Shown piece by piece: positions 16,887 through 23,357 of a stretch of DNA of 34,000 nt. Origin of the DNA: an uncultured Bacteroidales bacterium. Lineage in GTDB: Bacteria > Bacteroidota > Bacteroidia > Bacteroidales > FEN-979. Position 1 is the stretch's first letter. Each line of letters opens with the position of its first letter. The stretch covers positions 1 to 34,000 of the forward strand of contig CAIYUC010000194.1 in the NCBI GenBank assembly GCA_903929315.1. Reading direction: 5' to 3'. The notes under the pieces are model-generated. The model searched no databases, was not told the DNA's origin, and saw nothing but the letters and a program-made list of their open reading frames with translations. The position numbers and the translations under genes were made by a program.

Positions 16887-16894
16887 TAATTTTG
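16887..16894 (+). promoter_or_regulatory. Probable -7 promoter element of the alcohol dehydrogenase gene
   Basis: TAATTTTG fits TAnnTTTG and lies 16 bp before the start codon. No convincing -33 element was seen about 20 bp upstream. The leader would be short. Confidence 0.4.
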
Positions 16895-16910
16895 TTTAAA
16901 GAATTTCCCC

Positions 16911-17990
16911 ATGATGAAAGCAATGCGTCTGCATACTATCTCTGACATGAACGTCAATGAAGAACCCTTGCTGCTGGAGGAACTCCCCATTCCCATTCCA
17001 AAAAACGATGAAGTTTTGCTAAAGATCTCCTTTTGCGGAGTTTGTCATACAGAGCTGGATGAGATTGAAGGGAGGACTTCTCCACCACTACTGCCGGTGA
17101 TCCCGGGACACCAGGTAGTGGGTCGGATAGTGGAGATGGGAACATCTGCTAAAAGACACAACATAAATGACCGGGTCGGTGTGGCATGGATCTGGTCTTC
17201 ATGCGGAAAATGCCGGTATTGTCTGTCAGGGAATGAGAATTTATGTGCTGAATTTACCGCTACAGGCAGGGATGTTAATGGAGGGTATGCCGAATACATG
17301 GTTGTGAAGGAGACTTTTGTCCACCCTATTCCCTTGATTTTTACCGATGAAGAAGCAGCGCCGCTTCTATGTGCGGGAGCCATCGGCTACCGTTCGGTCA
17401 GGCTTGCCGGTCTCGATCTTTTTGCTTCTTCGCCTCCTGCCGGAGGAAGGGATGCCGGGATCGGACAGCTCCAAACTCTTGGTCTGACAGGTTTTGGCGC
17501 TTCAGCACATCTTGTCCTCAAAATGGTCAGGCACCGTTTTCCCCACTTAAAGATCTTTGTCTTTGCCCGTAATGAGCCCGAAAGAAGTTTTGCCCGTGAA
17601 CTTGGAGCAGAATGGGCAGGCGATACAATGGAAACCCCTCCTGAAAAGCTGGATGCAATAATTGATACCACACCAGTCTGGAAATCTATGGTGGAAGCGC
17701 TTATCCATCTAAAACCCGGAGGACGGCTTGTCATAAATGCCATCCGTAAAGAGAACAAGGATAAAGAATATCTGCTGAAGCTCGATTATCCTTCTCATCT
17801 GTGGATGGAGAAAGAGATTAAAAGCGTGGCTAATGTAGCATTAAGAGATGTGAGGGAATTCCTGGCGCTCGCTGCCGCAATTCCATTCCGTCCGGAAATA
17901 CAGCTCTATCCCCTGGAACAGGCAAATAAAGCCCTGACCGAATTGAAGCAGCAGAAGATAAGGGGTGCTAAGGTGTTGAAAATAGGTTAA
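16911..17990 (+). CDS. Zinc-dependent alcohol dehydrogenase (MDR family) with an in-frame insertion
   Basis: A 359-residue medium-chain dehydrogenase/reductase that oxidises or reduces alcohols/aldehydes with NAD(P). Catalytic zinc ligands are C45 (CGVCHTELD), H67 (IPGHQVVG) and C154 (PLLCAGAIGY). Structural zinc is held by C98, C101, C104 and C112. The Rossmann motif is GLTGFGASAH (191-200). Between RLAGL (ending at 168) and TLGLTGFG the family normally has only a few residues (KPGQ-like); here about 20 residues containing SSPPAGGRD are present. The underlying DNA holds a hairpin (17428-17449), which suggests a palindromic insert kept in frame. Activity may persist, because the insert precedes the nucleotide-binding strand. 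ATG at 16911 or 16914 are equally possible starts. The physiological substrate is unknown. Confidence 0.9.
   Translation: MMKAMRLHTISDMNVNEEPLLLEELPIPIPKNDEVLLKISFCGVCHTELDEIEGRTSPPLLPVIPGHQVVGRIVEMGTSAKRHNINDRVGVAWIWSSCGKCRYCLSGNENLCAEFTATGRDVNGGYAEYMVVKETFVHPIPLIFTDEEAAPLLCAGAIGYRSVRLAGLDLFASSPPAGGRDAGIGQLQTLGLTGFGASAHLVLKMVRHRFPHLKIFVFARNEPERSFARELGAEWAGDTMETPPEKLDAIIDTTPVWKSMVEALIHLKPGGRLVINAIRKENKDKEYLLKLDYPSHLWMEKEIKSVANVALRDVREFLALAAAIPFRPEIQLYPLEQANKALTELKQQKIRGAKVLKIG
17428..17449. repeat. Palindromic insert inside the alcohol dehydrogenase gene
   Basis: CCTCC (17433-17437) and GGAGG (17442-17446) form a stem around TGCC, extended by CTT/AAG outside a 2-base bulge. It encodes the SSPPAGGRD part of the extra segment and keeps the reading frame open. 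Confidence 0.6.
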
Positions 17991-18032
17991 ATAAGAAATC
18001 TTTCCCGGTTTATAATTCTTCATTTATTATTA

Positions 18033-18040
18033 TACATTTG
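18033..18040 (+). promoter_or_regulatory. Promoter upstream of the ppnP remnant
   Basis: TACATTTG matches the -7 consensus TAnnTTTG. A TTTA (18009-18012) lies 20 bp upstream in the -33 position. The ATG of the truncated ppnP frame follows 16 bp later. It may now serve the barrel gene at 18205. Confidence 0.5.
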
Positions 18041-18056
18041 CAAAAACCGACCATAA

Positions 18057-18125
18057 ATGTTTAAGATCAACGATTATTATGACGGCAATGTGAAATCCAT
18101 TGGCTTACGTCCCATGTCAGGGTAA
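18057..18125 (+). pseudogene. ppnP: N-terminal remnant of pyrimidine/purine nucleoside phosphorylase
   Basis: The 22-codon frame begins MFKINDYYDGNVKSIG, which closely resembles the N-terminus of PpnP (DUF1255), whose members start like MLQSNEYFSGKVKSIGF and are about 94 residues long. Here the frame ends at TAA after LRPMSG, and no continuation of the cupin domain is seen in any frame before the next gene. The rest appears deleted. PpnP cleaves nucleosides with phosphate, so the function should be lost from this copy. A good promoter remains in place upstream. The identification rests on about 16 residues, so it is probable rather than certain. Confidence 0.6.
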
Positions 18126-18204
18126 AAAGCTTTTTGTGTGTAATAGTATATGAAAATCATTTTATATAGTTCCTTTACATCCATCCAACCTAAAACCTAC
18201 ACAT

Positions 18205-18843
18205 ATGAAAACAATTCTACTTCTTATCATTTGCAGCACTGTAATAAGTATTTCTACTGCCTTTGCCCAGAACCAGGACCAACCAAAACCGAAACAGGAT
18301 CAATCTGCCCTGTTTAATGATATTTATCTTGGGTACGGTGCCGGTGGCTTGTTCTATTGGACCGGAAGAATGAAACACAATTCCGGATATCCAAGCGAAA
18401 CAAATTCATATACCGACCCGCAAACTTTTACAGAACCAAGTTCTGCCGGTGCATTATTACTGGGTTACAGCCGGACATTGAACAGAGTCGCTTCCCTTGG
18501 GTTCCTTTTCGGACTCCAGGATTTTACATATACCGGTACCGCCGTCCAGGCAGGTCAAACTAATTATAGCGATATCCTGTTATCCGGATTAGCCAGGATT
18601 ACCTTCTGTTATCTGAATAAACCTGCAATTCATATGTATTCAGGGATTGGTATCGGCATCACAGTGAATTTCGGAAAAGCAACCCAGACCGGCAAAGAAT
18701 TCACAGACCGTAAACTCTGGCCGGGAGGACAGCTGACTTTAATGGGTTTAAGATTTGGAAGGGCTTTCGGCGGATTCTTTGAATTTGGGTTCGGGACCCT
18801 CGGAATCGTCAATGCGGGCATAAGCTATAAATTCGCAGATTAA
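18205..18843 (+). CDS. Outer-membrane beta-barrel protein of unknown function
   Basis: A 212-residue exported protein with a clear signal peptide ending in AFAQ (about residue 22). A short Gln/Pro/Lys-rich linker (QNQDQPKPKQDQ) follows, then repeated Gly/aromatic strands (DIYLGYGAGGLFYWTG, LLLGYSRTLN, HMYSGIGIGITVNFG) and an end reading NAGISYKFAD. This is the pattern of a small OmpW/OmpA-type barrel, but no named family was recognised. It stands alone on the plus strand between the ppnP remnant and a palindromic repeat. Confidence 0.7.
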   Translation: MKTILLLIICSTVISISTAFAQNQDQPKPKQDQSALFNDIYLGYGAGGLFYWTGRMKHNSGYPSETNSYTDPQTFTEPSSAGALLLGYSRTLNRVASLGFLFGLQDFTYTGTAVQAGQTNYSDILLSGLARITFCYLNKPAIHMYSGIGIGITVNFGKATQTGKEFTDRKLWPGGQLTLMGLRFGRAFGGFFEFGFGTLGIVNAGISYKFAD

Positions 18844-18879
18844 GAGAATCATTGAAAATACTGATTTGCGATATTTCGC

Positions 18880-18931
18880 GACTTAGCGTCCTGGCGATAA
18901 AGATCTATACCGCTAAGACGCTAAGGACGTC
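18880..18931. repeat. Gene-free palindromic copy of the GxxExxY-unit end repeat
   Basis: One arm (18880-18900, CTTAGCGTCCTGGCGATAA) and an opposing arm (18907-18931, containing ACCGCTAAGACGCTAAG) are variants of the 16300/16798 repeats. Their order is reversed: the AAAG ends meet in the middle around AGATCT instead of lying outside. No gene lies between them. The element ends 21 bp before the lipoprotein start codon. Confidence 0.75.
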
Positions 18932-18952
18932 AAATTCAAAATTTCCCAATCC

Positions 18953-19558
18953 ATGAAAATCCGTTTCATATTATTTTGTTGCATCATTTTACTTGTCAGT
19001 AGTTGCAGCAAGAAAAATGTTGAAACGATTTATATTCCTGAATATTTAAAACAATATGGTGTATTTCAGGTTGGAAGCTATTGGGTTTTTAAAAATGAAT
19101 TAACAGGCATAATAGATAGTAGTTTTATTGTGTCACCGCCATATTTTTATTTTTATCAAAGTTCTGATCTTTCTGAACCAGCCATTCAAGAATGTGACGA
19201 AAGATACGAGGGAACTTTCCTAGGAGTCTCGAATTTAATACCTGATGATTATTCCATTGGATTTAAATCAGGTACTGAAGGAAATTGTTTAAAGAATAAA
19301 ACATTCCAACCGGGATATATTTTCCAGGAAGATCAATTCGATAGTTACAAAGAAATAAACTCTTTTGATTCTTTAATAGTTAACAATGTTAAATATTATA
19401 ATGTATTAAATACACAATACGAAAGTGAATCTTATAAAGGTGATAGTATATTGTTGACTTTTTATTTAGTTAAATCAATTGGTTTGATAAAATATGATCA
19501 AAGAATAGGCGATCAAGATACAACCTGGAGTTTACTTCGTTATCACATTATACAATAA
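18953..19558 (+). CDS. Lipoprotein of unknown function
   Basis: A 201-residue protein. The N-terminus MKIRFILFCCIILLVSSCSK has a lipobox (LVSSC) with C18 as the predicted lipidated cysteine, so it should be anchored to a membrane. The rest has many Tyr, Ser and Asp residues and alternating short strands (YWVFKNELTGIIDSSFIV, VKYYNVLNTQYESES, GLIKYDQRIGD), suggesting a beta-rich globular domain. No named family was recognised. The gene is visibly more AT-rich than the housekeeping neighbours. A palindromic repeat sits 21 bp upstream, leaving little room for a promoter. It converges with the PAP2 gene. Confidence 0.7.
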   Translation: MKIRFILFCCIILLVSSCSKKNVETIYIPEYLKQYGVFQVGSYWVFKNELTGIIDSSFIVSPPYFYFYQSSDLSEPAIQECDERYEGTFLGVSNLIPDDYSIGFKSGTEGNCLKNKTFQPGYIFQEDQFDSYKEINSFDSLIVNNVKYYNVLNTQYESESYKGDSILLTFYLVKSIGLIKYDQRIGDQDTTWSLLRYHIIQ

Positions 19559-19604
19559 GGAAGGGGTTGCTACCAGGCAGCCTTAGCTGATCTCTTCCTT
19601 ATAA

Positions 19605-19679
19605 GCCCCAACGGGGTGAAAATGATTGTACACGCCTCAGGTGCAGGATAAGGATTATCGTCACGCGTCCGGAGACGCG
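19605..19679. repeat. Two GC-rich hairpins in the convergent lipoprotein/PAP2 gap
   Basis: GCCCCAACGGGG (19605-19616) is a CCCC/GGGG hairpin. CGCGTC-CGGA-GACGCG (19664-19679) is a perfect 6-bp stem with a 4-base loop. Both resemble repeat hairpins common between genes of environmental bacteria. They lie between converging genes and could help terminate transcription, although no long T-tract follows. Confidence 0.65.
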
Positions 19680-19704
19680 CGCCAATGTTAGATTTACGAA
19701 GTTT

Positions 19705-19730
19705 TGCGTCTTAGCGTCTTGGCGGTGAAG
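19705..19730. repeat. Single arm of the GxxExxY-unit repeat fused to the PAP2 3' end
   Basis: Read on the minus strand, the arm contains TTCACCGCCAAGACGC, then TAAGACGC, which matches the left repeat at 16300-16329 at 23 of 24 positions from TTCACC onward. It codes for the last residues and the stop codon of the PAP2 protein. Confidence 0.8.
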
Positions 19731-20304
19731 AAAAGCCCGCTGGTCGCGATAAAACAAAGATCGTCCGTAAACAAAGTTTCCCAAGGCAATAACCAACTAT
19801 AACACCAACGATCGCCCCGCAAATAGTATCCCCCGGATAATGCACCCCTAAATAAATCCGCGTATATGAAATCAGGAAAGCATAGACCAGTAAAGGAAAT
19901 ATTATATATTTGAAACGTTTACCGATCAATAATATCAGGAACACTGCAAGGGCAAAGTTGTTGGAAGCATGTGCCGAATAAAAACCAAAAGTTCCTCCCC
20001 TGTATCCGTTTACTATATGCACAGCCGTCAATGCCGGATCATTCGACGGGCGAAAACGATGAACCGTTTCCTTGACAATATTGCATAACTGATCACTCAC
20101 AAGGATCATAATCGCAACAAATGCAATGACGATCAGCGTCTGCCATTTGTATTCCCGGATCACCAGCCAAAGAAAAAGCAGGTAAAGGGGAAGCCATACC
20201 AGCGACATGGTTGCCCAGGACATCACTGTGTCAAAAAACGGATTGTGCATCCCGTTGAGGAAAAAAAACAAACGCTGGTCAATATGGTTAAGAAACTGAA
20301 GCAT
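19711..20304 (-). CDS. PAP2 superfamily membrane phosphatase
   Basis: A 197-residue integral membrane phosphatase of the type 2 phosphatidic acid phosphatase family, probably acting on lipid phosphates or undecaprenyl diphosphate. The three catalytic motifs are present: K78-x6-R85-P86 (KETVHRFRP), S110-A-H112 (FYSAHASNN, with SAH in place of the usual SGH) and R149-x5-H155-x3-D159 (TRIYLGVHYPGD). About five hydrophobic segments lie around them. The C-terminal SSPPRR and the stop codon are encoded by a dispersed repeat arm (19705-19730), so the original C-terminus has been replaced. All catalytic motifs lie well upstream of that point. It follows obgE by 5 bp and is the last gene of the hpt-adk-obgE run. 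Confidence 0.9.
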   Translation of the reverse strand: MLQFLNHIDQRLFFFLNGMHNPFFDTVMSWATMSLVWLPLYLLFLWLVIREYKWQTLIVIAFVAIMILVSDQLCNIVKETVHRFRPSNDPALTAVHIVNGYRGGTFGFYSAHASNNFALAVFLILLIGKRFKYIIFPLLVYAFLISYTRIYLGVHYPGDTICGAIVGVIVGYCLGKLCLRTIFVLSRPAGFSSPPRR

Positions 20305-20309
20305 GAATA

Positions 20310-21317
20310 TTATGAGTTTATCCTGTTCAATTCGTTCCAGAGCAGATTTTTCAGGCGGTTCAGGCCAAGATGTTTATGTGAAGAGAGGAAAACATAAGGC
20401 AGATCAGGCAAATCCTTTTTTAATTCACGGGTCAGTTCTGCATCTGCAAGATCCGATTTGGTAATGGCCAATATTTTTGATTTATCAAGTAATTCGGGAT
20501 TGTATTGTTTTAATTCATTCAGGAGTATCTCAAATTCATGCTTTATATCCGTGCTATCGACGGGTATCGTGAAAAGAAGGACAGAATTTCGTTCAATATG
20601 CCTTAAGAAACGCAAGCCTAATCCTTTTCCTTCATGCGCCCCTTCAATGATCCCCGGAATATCTGCCATGACAAAGGATTTCTTATTTTCAACGCTGACA
20701 ATGCCAAGATTCGGTACAAGAGTGGTAAAAGGATAATCGGCTATTACCGGTTTAGCGGCAGAAATAACGGAGAGAAGGGTGGACTTCCCGGCATTCGGGA
20801 AACCGACCAAACCTACATCGGCAAGGAGTTTTAACTCGAGGATTTTCCAGGTTTCCAGCCCATCTTCCCCTGTTTGTGCAAATCTGGGAGATTGATGGGT
20901 GGCGGATTTGAAATGCTCATTGCCCATTCCGCCTCTTCCCCCTGGAATTAAAATGACGGTTTCACCATCTTCTGTTATCTCACAATCTATCTGGCCGGAT
21001 TCCGCATCCCTGGCAATAGTACCTAAAGGAACCTCTATGATCACATCTTTGCCACCGGCTCCGGTCATCGTCTGGCGGGCGCCGTTCCCTCCTTTCCCTG
21101 CCTTGAAATGCCTTGTGAATTTTAAATGTAAAAGTGTCCAGAACTGCTTATTTCCTTGCAGGATGATATGACCTCCCCTTCCGCCATTACCGCCGTCGGG
21201 ACCACCCCTGGGATTGCCCCTGGTCCTGAGAAAATGCCTGGATCCGTCACCTCCCTTACCGGAAGCACAGAAAATTTTTACATAATCAACAAAGGAGTTT
21301 TCAGACATAGATTCCAA
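20310..21317 (-). CDS. obgE: Obg family GTPase (ribosome assembly)
   Basis: A 335-residue GTPase that binds the 50S subunit and links ribosome maturation to growth and stringent control. The Gly-rich Obg fold comes first ([38 protein letters not shown]). The G domain has G1 GFPNAGKST (172-180), switch II/G3 [18 protein letters not shown], and a TKSD box (ITKSDLAD). No long C-terminal extension is present, as in many Bacteroidota. A start at 21317 (MESMSENSF) or three codons later (MSENSF) is possible; the second matches the usual family start. It lies 62 bp after adk across a heptamer repeat. Confidence 0.96.
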   Translation of the reverse strand: MESMSENSFVDYVKIFCASGKGGDGSRHFLRTRGNPRGGPDGGNGGRGGHIILQGNKQFWTLLHLKFTRHFKAGKGGNGARQTMTGAGGKDVIIEVPLGTIARDAESGQIDCEITEDGETVILIPGGRGGMGNEHFKSATHQSPRFAQTGEDGLETWKILELKLLADVGLVGFPNAGKSTLLSVISAAKPVIADYPFTTLVPNLGIVSVENKKSFVMADIPGIIEGAHEGKGLGLRFLRHIERNSVLLFTIPVDSTDIKHEFEILLNELKQYNPELLDKSKILAITKSDLADAELTRELKKDLPDLPYVFLSSHKHLGLNRLKNLLWNELNRINS

Positions 21318-21347
21318 GTTTCAGATATTTTACTGTTGAACTGGCAG

Positions 21348-21375
21348 ATGCCGGATACCAGATGCCGGATGCTTG
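21348..21375 (+). repeat. 7-bp tandem repeat between adk and obgE
   Basis: Heptamers ATGCCGG, ATACCAG, ATGCCGG, ATGCTTG. This is the same unit set as at 5972-6010, in the same strand orientation. It lies inside an operon, between the adk stop and the obgE start. Confidence 0.8.
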
Positions 21376-21379
21376 ATAT

Positions 21380-21952
21380 CTAAAGTTTATCATTTATAAC
21401 TGAACAAAGTGTATTAAATATATCCTCAATACCTCCCACTCCAATAACTTCCTGAAACAGCTTCTTCTTTTCGTAATAATCGATCAGCGGTTTTGTATGC
21501 TGATGGTATTGAAGAAGCCGGTTCTTGATCACTTCTTCGGTGTCATCTTTCCGTCCCTGGTCCTGCGCTCGTTTAAGTAAACGTTTAACCAACTCTTCCT
21601 CATCCACTTTCAGCGAAAGGACACTGGAAATTTTCTCACCGAATTTTTTGAGCATATCATCAAGTTCCTCAGCCTGTTTGAGAGTACGTGGAAAACCATC
21701 CAGTACAAAACCTTTTGCACCCATATTTTTTCCGAAAACGGATTCCATGATCTCGATCAGAAGTTCATCCGAAACGAGTTGGCCCGCTTCCATCACCGCT
21801 TTAACCTTCAGTCCTAATGGAGTTCCCTGGCTTACTTCTGACCTTAGGATATCTCCGGTAGAAACATGCACCCAACCATATTTTTCAGCTATTTTAACCG
21901 CCTGTGTCCCTTTTCCGGTGCCCGGAGGGCCAAATAAAATCAAATTAAACAT
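21380..21952 (-). CDS. adk: Adenylate kinase
   Basis: A 190-residue enzyme that interconverts ATP + AMP and 2 ADP. The P-loop is GPPGTGKGT (8-16). STGDILR, the AMP-site segment GFVLDGFPRT and the short lid region (RAQDQGRKDDTEEVIKNRL) follow in canonical order. The lid lacks the zinc-finger insert of long adenylate kinases, so this is the short form usual in the phylum. The gene sits between hpt (59 bp away) and obgE (62 bp), an order conserved in Bacteroidota. Confidence 0.97.
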   Translation of the reverse strand: MFNLILFGPPGTGKGTQAVKIAEKYGWVHVSTGDILRSEVSQGTPLGLKVKAVMEAGQLVSDELLIEIMESVFGKNMGAKGFVLDGFPRTLKQAEELDDMLKKFGEKISSVLSLKVDEEELVKRLLKRAQDQGRKDDTEEVIKNRLLQYHQHTKPLIDYYEKKKLFQEVIGVGGIEDIFNTLCSVINDKL

Positions 21953-21997
21953 AAAATCAGCTGTTAGGTAATATTTGAGTTATCAATTTTCTTTCTT

Positions 21998-22021
21998 ATT
22001 TCGCTATTTCGCTATTTCACT
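21998..22021. repeat. 8-bp tandem repeat holding the hpt stop codon
   Basis: ATTTCGCT, ATTTCGCT, ATTTCACT, then ATTTTATA. On the minus strand the hpt gene reads into the array, and its TAG stop (22012-22014) and the last codons are part of it. The unit resembles the octamer at 5935-5966. Confidence 0.8.
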
Positions 22022-22548
22022 ATTTTATAAATGTCCGGAAAATTTCTGCCATATCCATCATAGTCCAACCCATAACCCACAATAAATTCGTTCGGGATGG
22101 CCATTCCGCAGTAATCTATCCGGAAAGATTTTAAAAATGCCTCCGGTTTATGACAGAAACAAGCGACTTTTACGTCTGCCGGATCGTATTTTTTCAGTTC
22201 GTTCAAAAGGAGATCAACCGTGATCCCTGTATCAATGATATCTTCAAGAACAATGATATTCCGGGCCCGGATCTCTTCATTGATCCCGATCAGCTTCTTT
22301 ACGTCTGTAGTGGTGGATGTTCCCGAATACGAAGCAAACTTAACAAATGAGACCTGGCAGGGAATATGAATTTTTCGCAAAAGGTCGGCAGCAAAGATGA
22401 AAGAACCATTCAGGATCGGCAAAAACAAGGGATTCTTTCTTTTATAGTCAATGTTTATTTGGTTGGCGATTTTCTGAACAGCCGATTTGATCTGGCTGGC
22501 TGTTATAAAAATCCTGAATTCTTTATCCTTTACAAAAATGGTCGGCAT
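22012..22548 (-). CDS. hpt: Hypoxanthine phosphoribosyltransferase
   Basis: A 178-residue purine-salvage enzyme that converts hypoxanthine or guanine plus PRPP to IMP or GMP. The PRPP-binding loop is IIVLEDIIDTGITVDLL. The N-terminal flexible-loop region (FVKFASYSGTSTT) and the C-terminal FIVGYGLDYDGYGRNFPDIY base-binding segment are both typical. The last residues (KIVK) and the TAG stop lie inside an octamer tandem repeat, so the natural C-terminus may have been changed by a few residues. It is the first gene of the hpt-adk-obgE-PAP2 run. Confidence 0.95.
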   Translation of the reverse strand: MPTIFVKDKEFRIFITASQIKSAVQKIANQINIDYKRKNPLFLPILNGSFIFAADLLRKIHIPCQVSFVKFASYSGTSTTTDVKKLIGINEEIRARNIIVLEDIIDTGITVDLLLNELKKYDPADVKVACFCHKPEAFLKSFRIDYCGMAIPNEFIVGYGLDYDGYGRNFPDIYKIVK

Positions 22549-22556
22549 AAGGGAAT

Positions 22557-22564
22557 CAAAATTA
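22557..22564 (-). promoter_or_regulatory. Possible -7 element of the hpt operon
   Basis: On the minus strand TAATTTTG fits TAnnTTTG, with TTTT 20 bp upstream in the -33 position. It ends 8 bp before the hpt ATG, so the transcript would have an almost absent leader. That closeness lowers confidence. Confidence 0.3.
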
Positions 22565-22671
22565 TGATTATTTTTGTTCAGTTTAAAATTAAATAGCTAT
22601 TAACCCCGAATCTCAAGAACTCACCCCCTCATTGAGGTTGACTGAAAAATATGGTGGTTGATAAATTTTCC

Positions 22672-22770
22672 TTCTTAGTGTACTTTGTGCATACTTAGTG
22701 TTCATTGTGGTTTAGTCTTTATAAATTTAACCACAAAGGTCACAATGTTTTACACAACGATCACAAAGAC
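22672..22770. repeat. Second copy of the CACAATG long inverted repeat
   Basis: An arm ending TTCATTGTGGTTTAG and an arm beginning TTAACCACAAAGGTCACAATG face each other around CTTTATAAA. The words are those of the 3357-3443 element, but here the two arms are joined at their AACCAC ends, the opposite order. It fills much of the 275-bp divergent gap between hpt and purE. Confidence 0.75.
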
Positions 22771-22780
22771 TTTACAGTTA

Positions 22781-22802
22781 GCCCCAGACAGCTTGTCGGG
22801 GT
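22781..22802. repeat. CCCC-GACA hairpin upstream of purE
   Basis: CCCC, a bulged A, and GACA pair with TGTC and GGGG around GCT. The hairpin ends 22 bp before the purE start and would be in its leader. It resembles other GC-rich repeat palindromes in the window. No attenuator partner was seen. Confidence 0.55.
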
Positions 22803-22823
22803 GAGTTTATAAAAATAAATAAT

Positions 22824-23330
22824 ATGGAACCAAAGGTCAGTATTATCATGGGCAGCACGTCCGATCTGCCTGTTATGGAAGAAGCAGCGAAATTCCTTGA
22901 CAATATGGAAATCCCGTTTGAGATGAATGCATTATCCGCTCACCGTACACCAGAAAAAGTCGAAGAATTCGCTAAAAATGCATATCAGAGAGGGATCCGT
23001 GTGATCATTGCTGCAGCCGGTATGGCTGCTCATTTGCCCGGTGTCATTGCCTCCATGACTGTTCTTCCAGTTATCGGTGTTCCCATTAAATCTTCCCTTG
23101 AAGGGCTCGATGCCATGTTGGCCATCCTGCAGATGCCACCGGGAATCCCTGTTGCTACAGTAACAATCAACGGAGCTCAAAATGCTGCCATCCTGGCTGC
23201 AGAAATCCTTGCCACAAGTGATGCAGGACTGCATCAAAAAATGATCACCTTCAAAGAAAACCTGAAGGAGAAGATCATCAAAGCCAATGAAGATCTGGCA
23301 AATGTGAAATATAAGTTTAAGGTTGGGTAA
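22824..23330 (+). CDS. purE: N5-carboxyaminoimidazole ribonucleotide mutase
   Basis: A 168-residue enzyme of purine synthesis that moves the carboxylate of N5-CAIR to C4 of the imidazole ring. The class I PurE signatures are present: IIMGSTSDLPVMEEA near the N-terminus, the catalytic SAHRTPEKV loop, AAAGMAAHLPGVIA, and PVIGVPIKSSLEGLDAMLAILQMPPGIPVATV. Length is normal. No purK is adjacent. The gene stands alone on its strand between repeat-rich DNA and the converging O-methyltransferase gene. Its leader is A-rich with no clear Shine-Dalgarno sequence. Confidence 0.96.
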   Translation: MEPKVSIIMGSTSDLPVMEEAAKFLDNMEIPFEMNALSAHRTPEKVEEFAKNAYQRGIRVIIAAAGMAAHLPGVIASMTVLPVIGVPIKSSLEGLDAMLAILQMPPGIPVATVTINGAQNAAILAAEILATSDAGLHQKMITFKENLKEKIIKANEDLANVKYKFKVG

Positions 23331-23357
23331 TGATAGTTAGTAGTGTACTCTAAGTTT

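Noticed and set aside
16233-19735. CRISPR array formed by the ACCGCCAAGACGC copies
   Set aside because: Copies are few, in mixed orientation, irregularly spaced by genes, and there are no cas genes.
19599-19796. 65-codon minus-strand frame near the PAP2 3' end
   Set aside because: It runs through repeats and the PAP2 tail in another frame and has no independent support.
21525-21971. 148-codon plus-strand frame opposite adk
   Set aside because: Ser-rich antisense shadow of adk with no domain.
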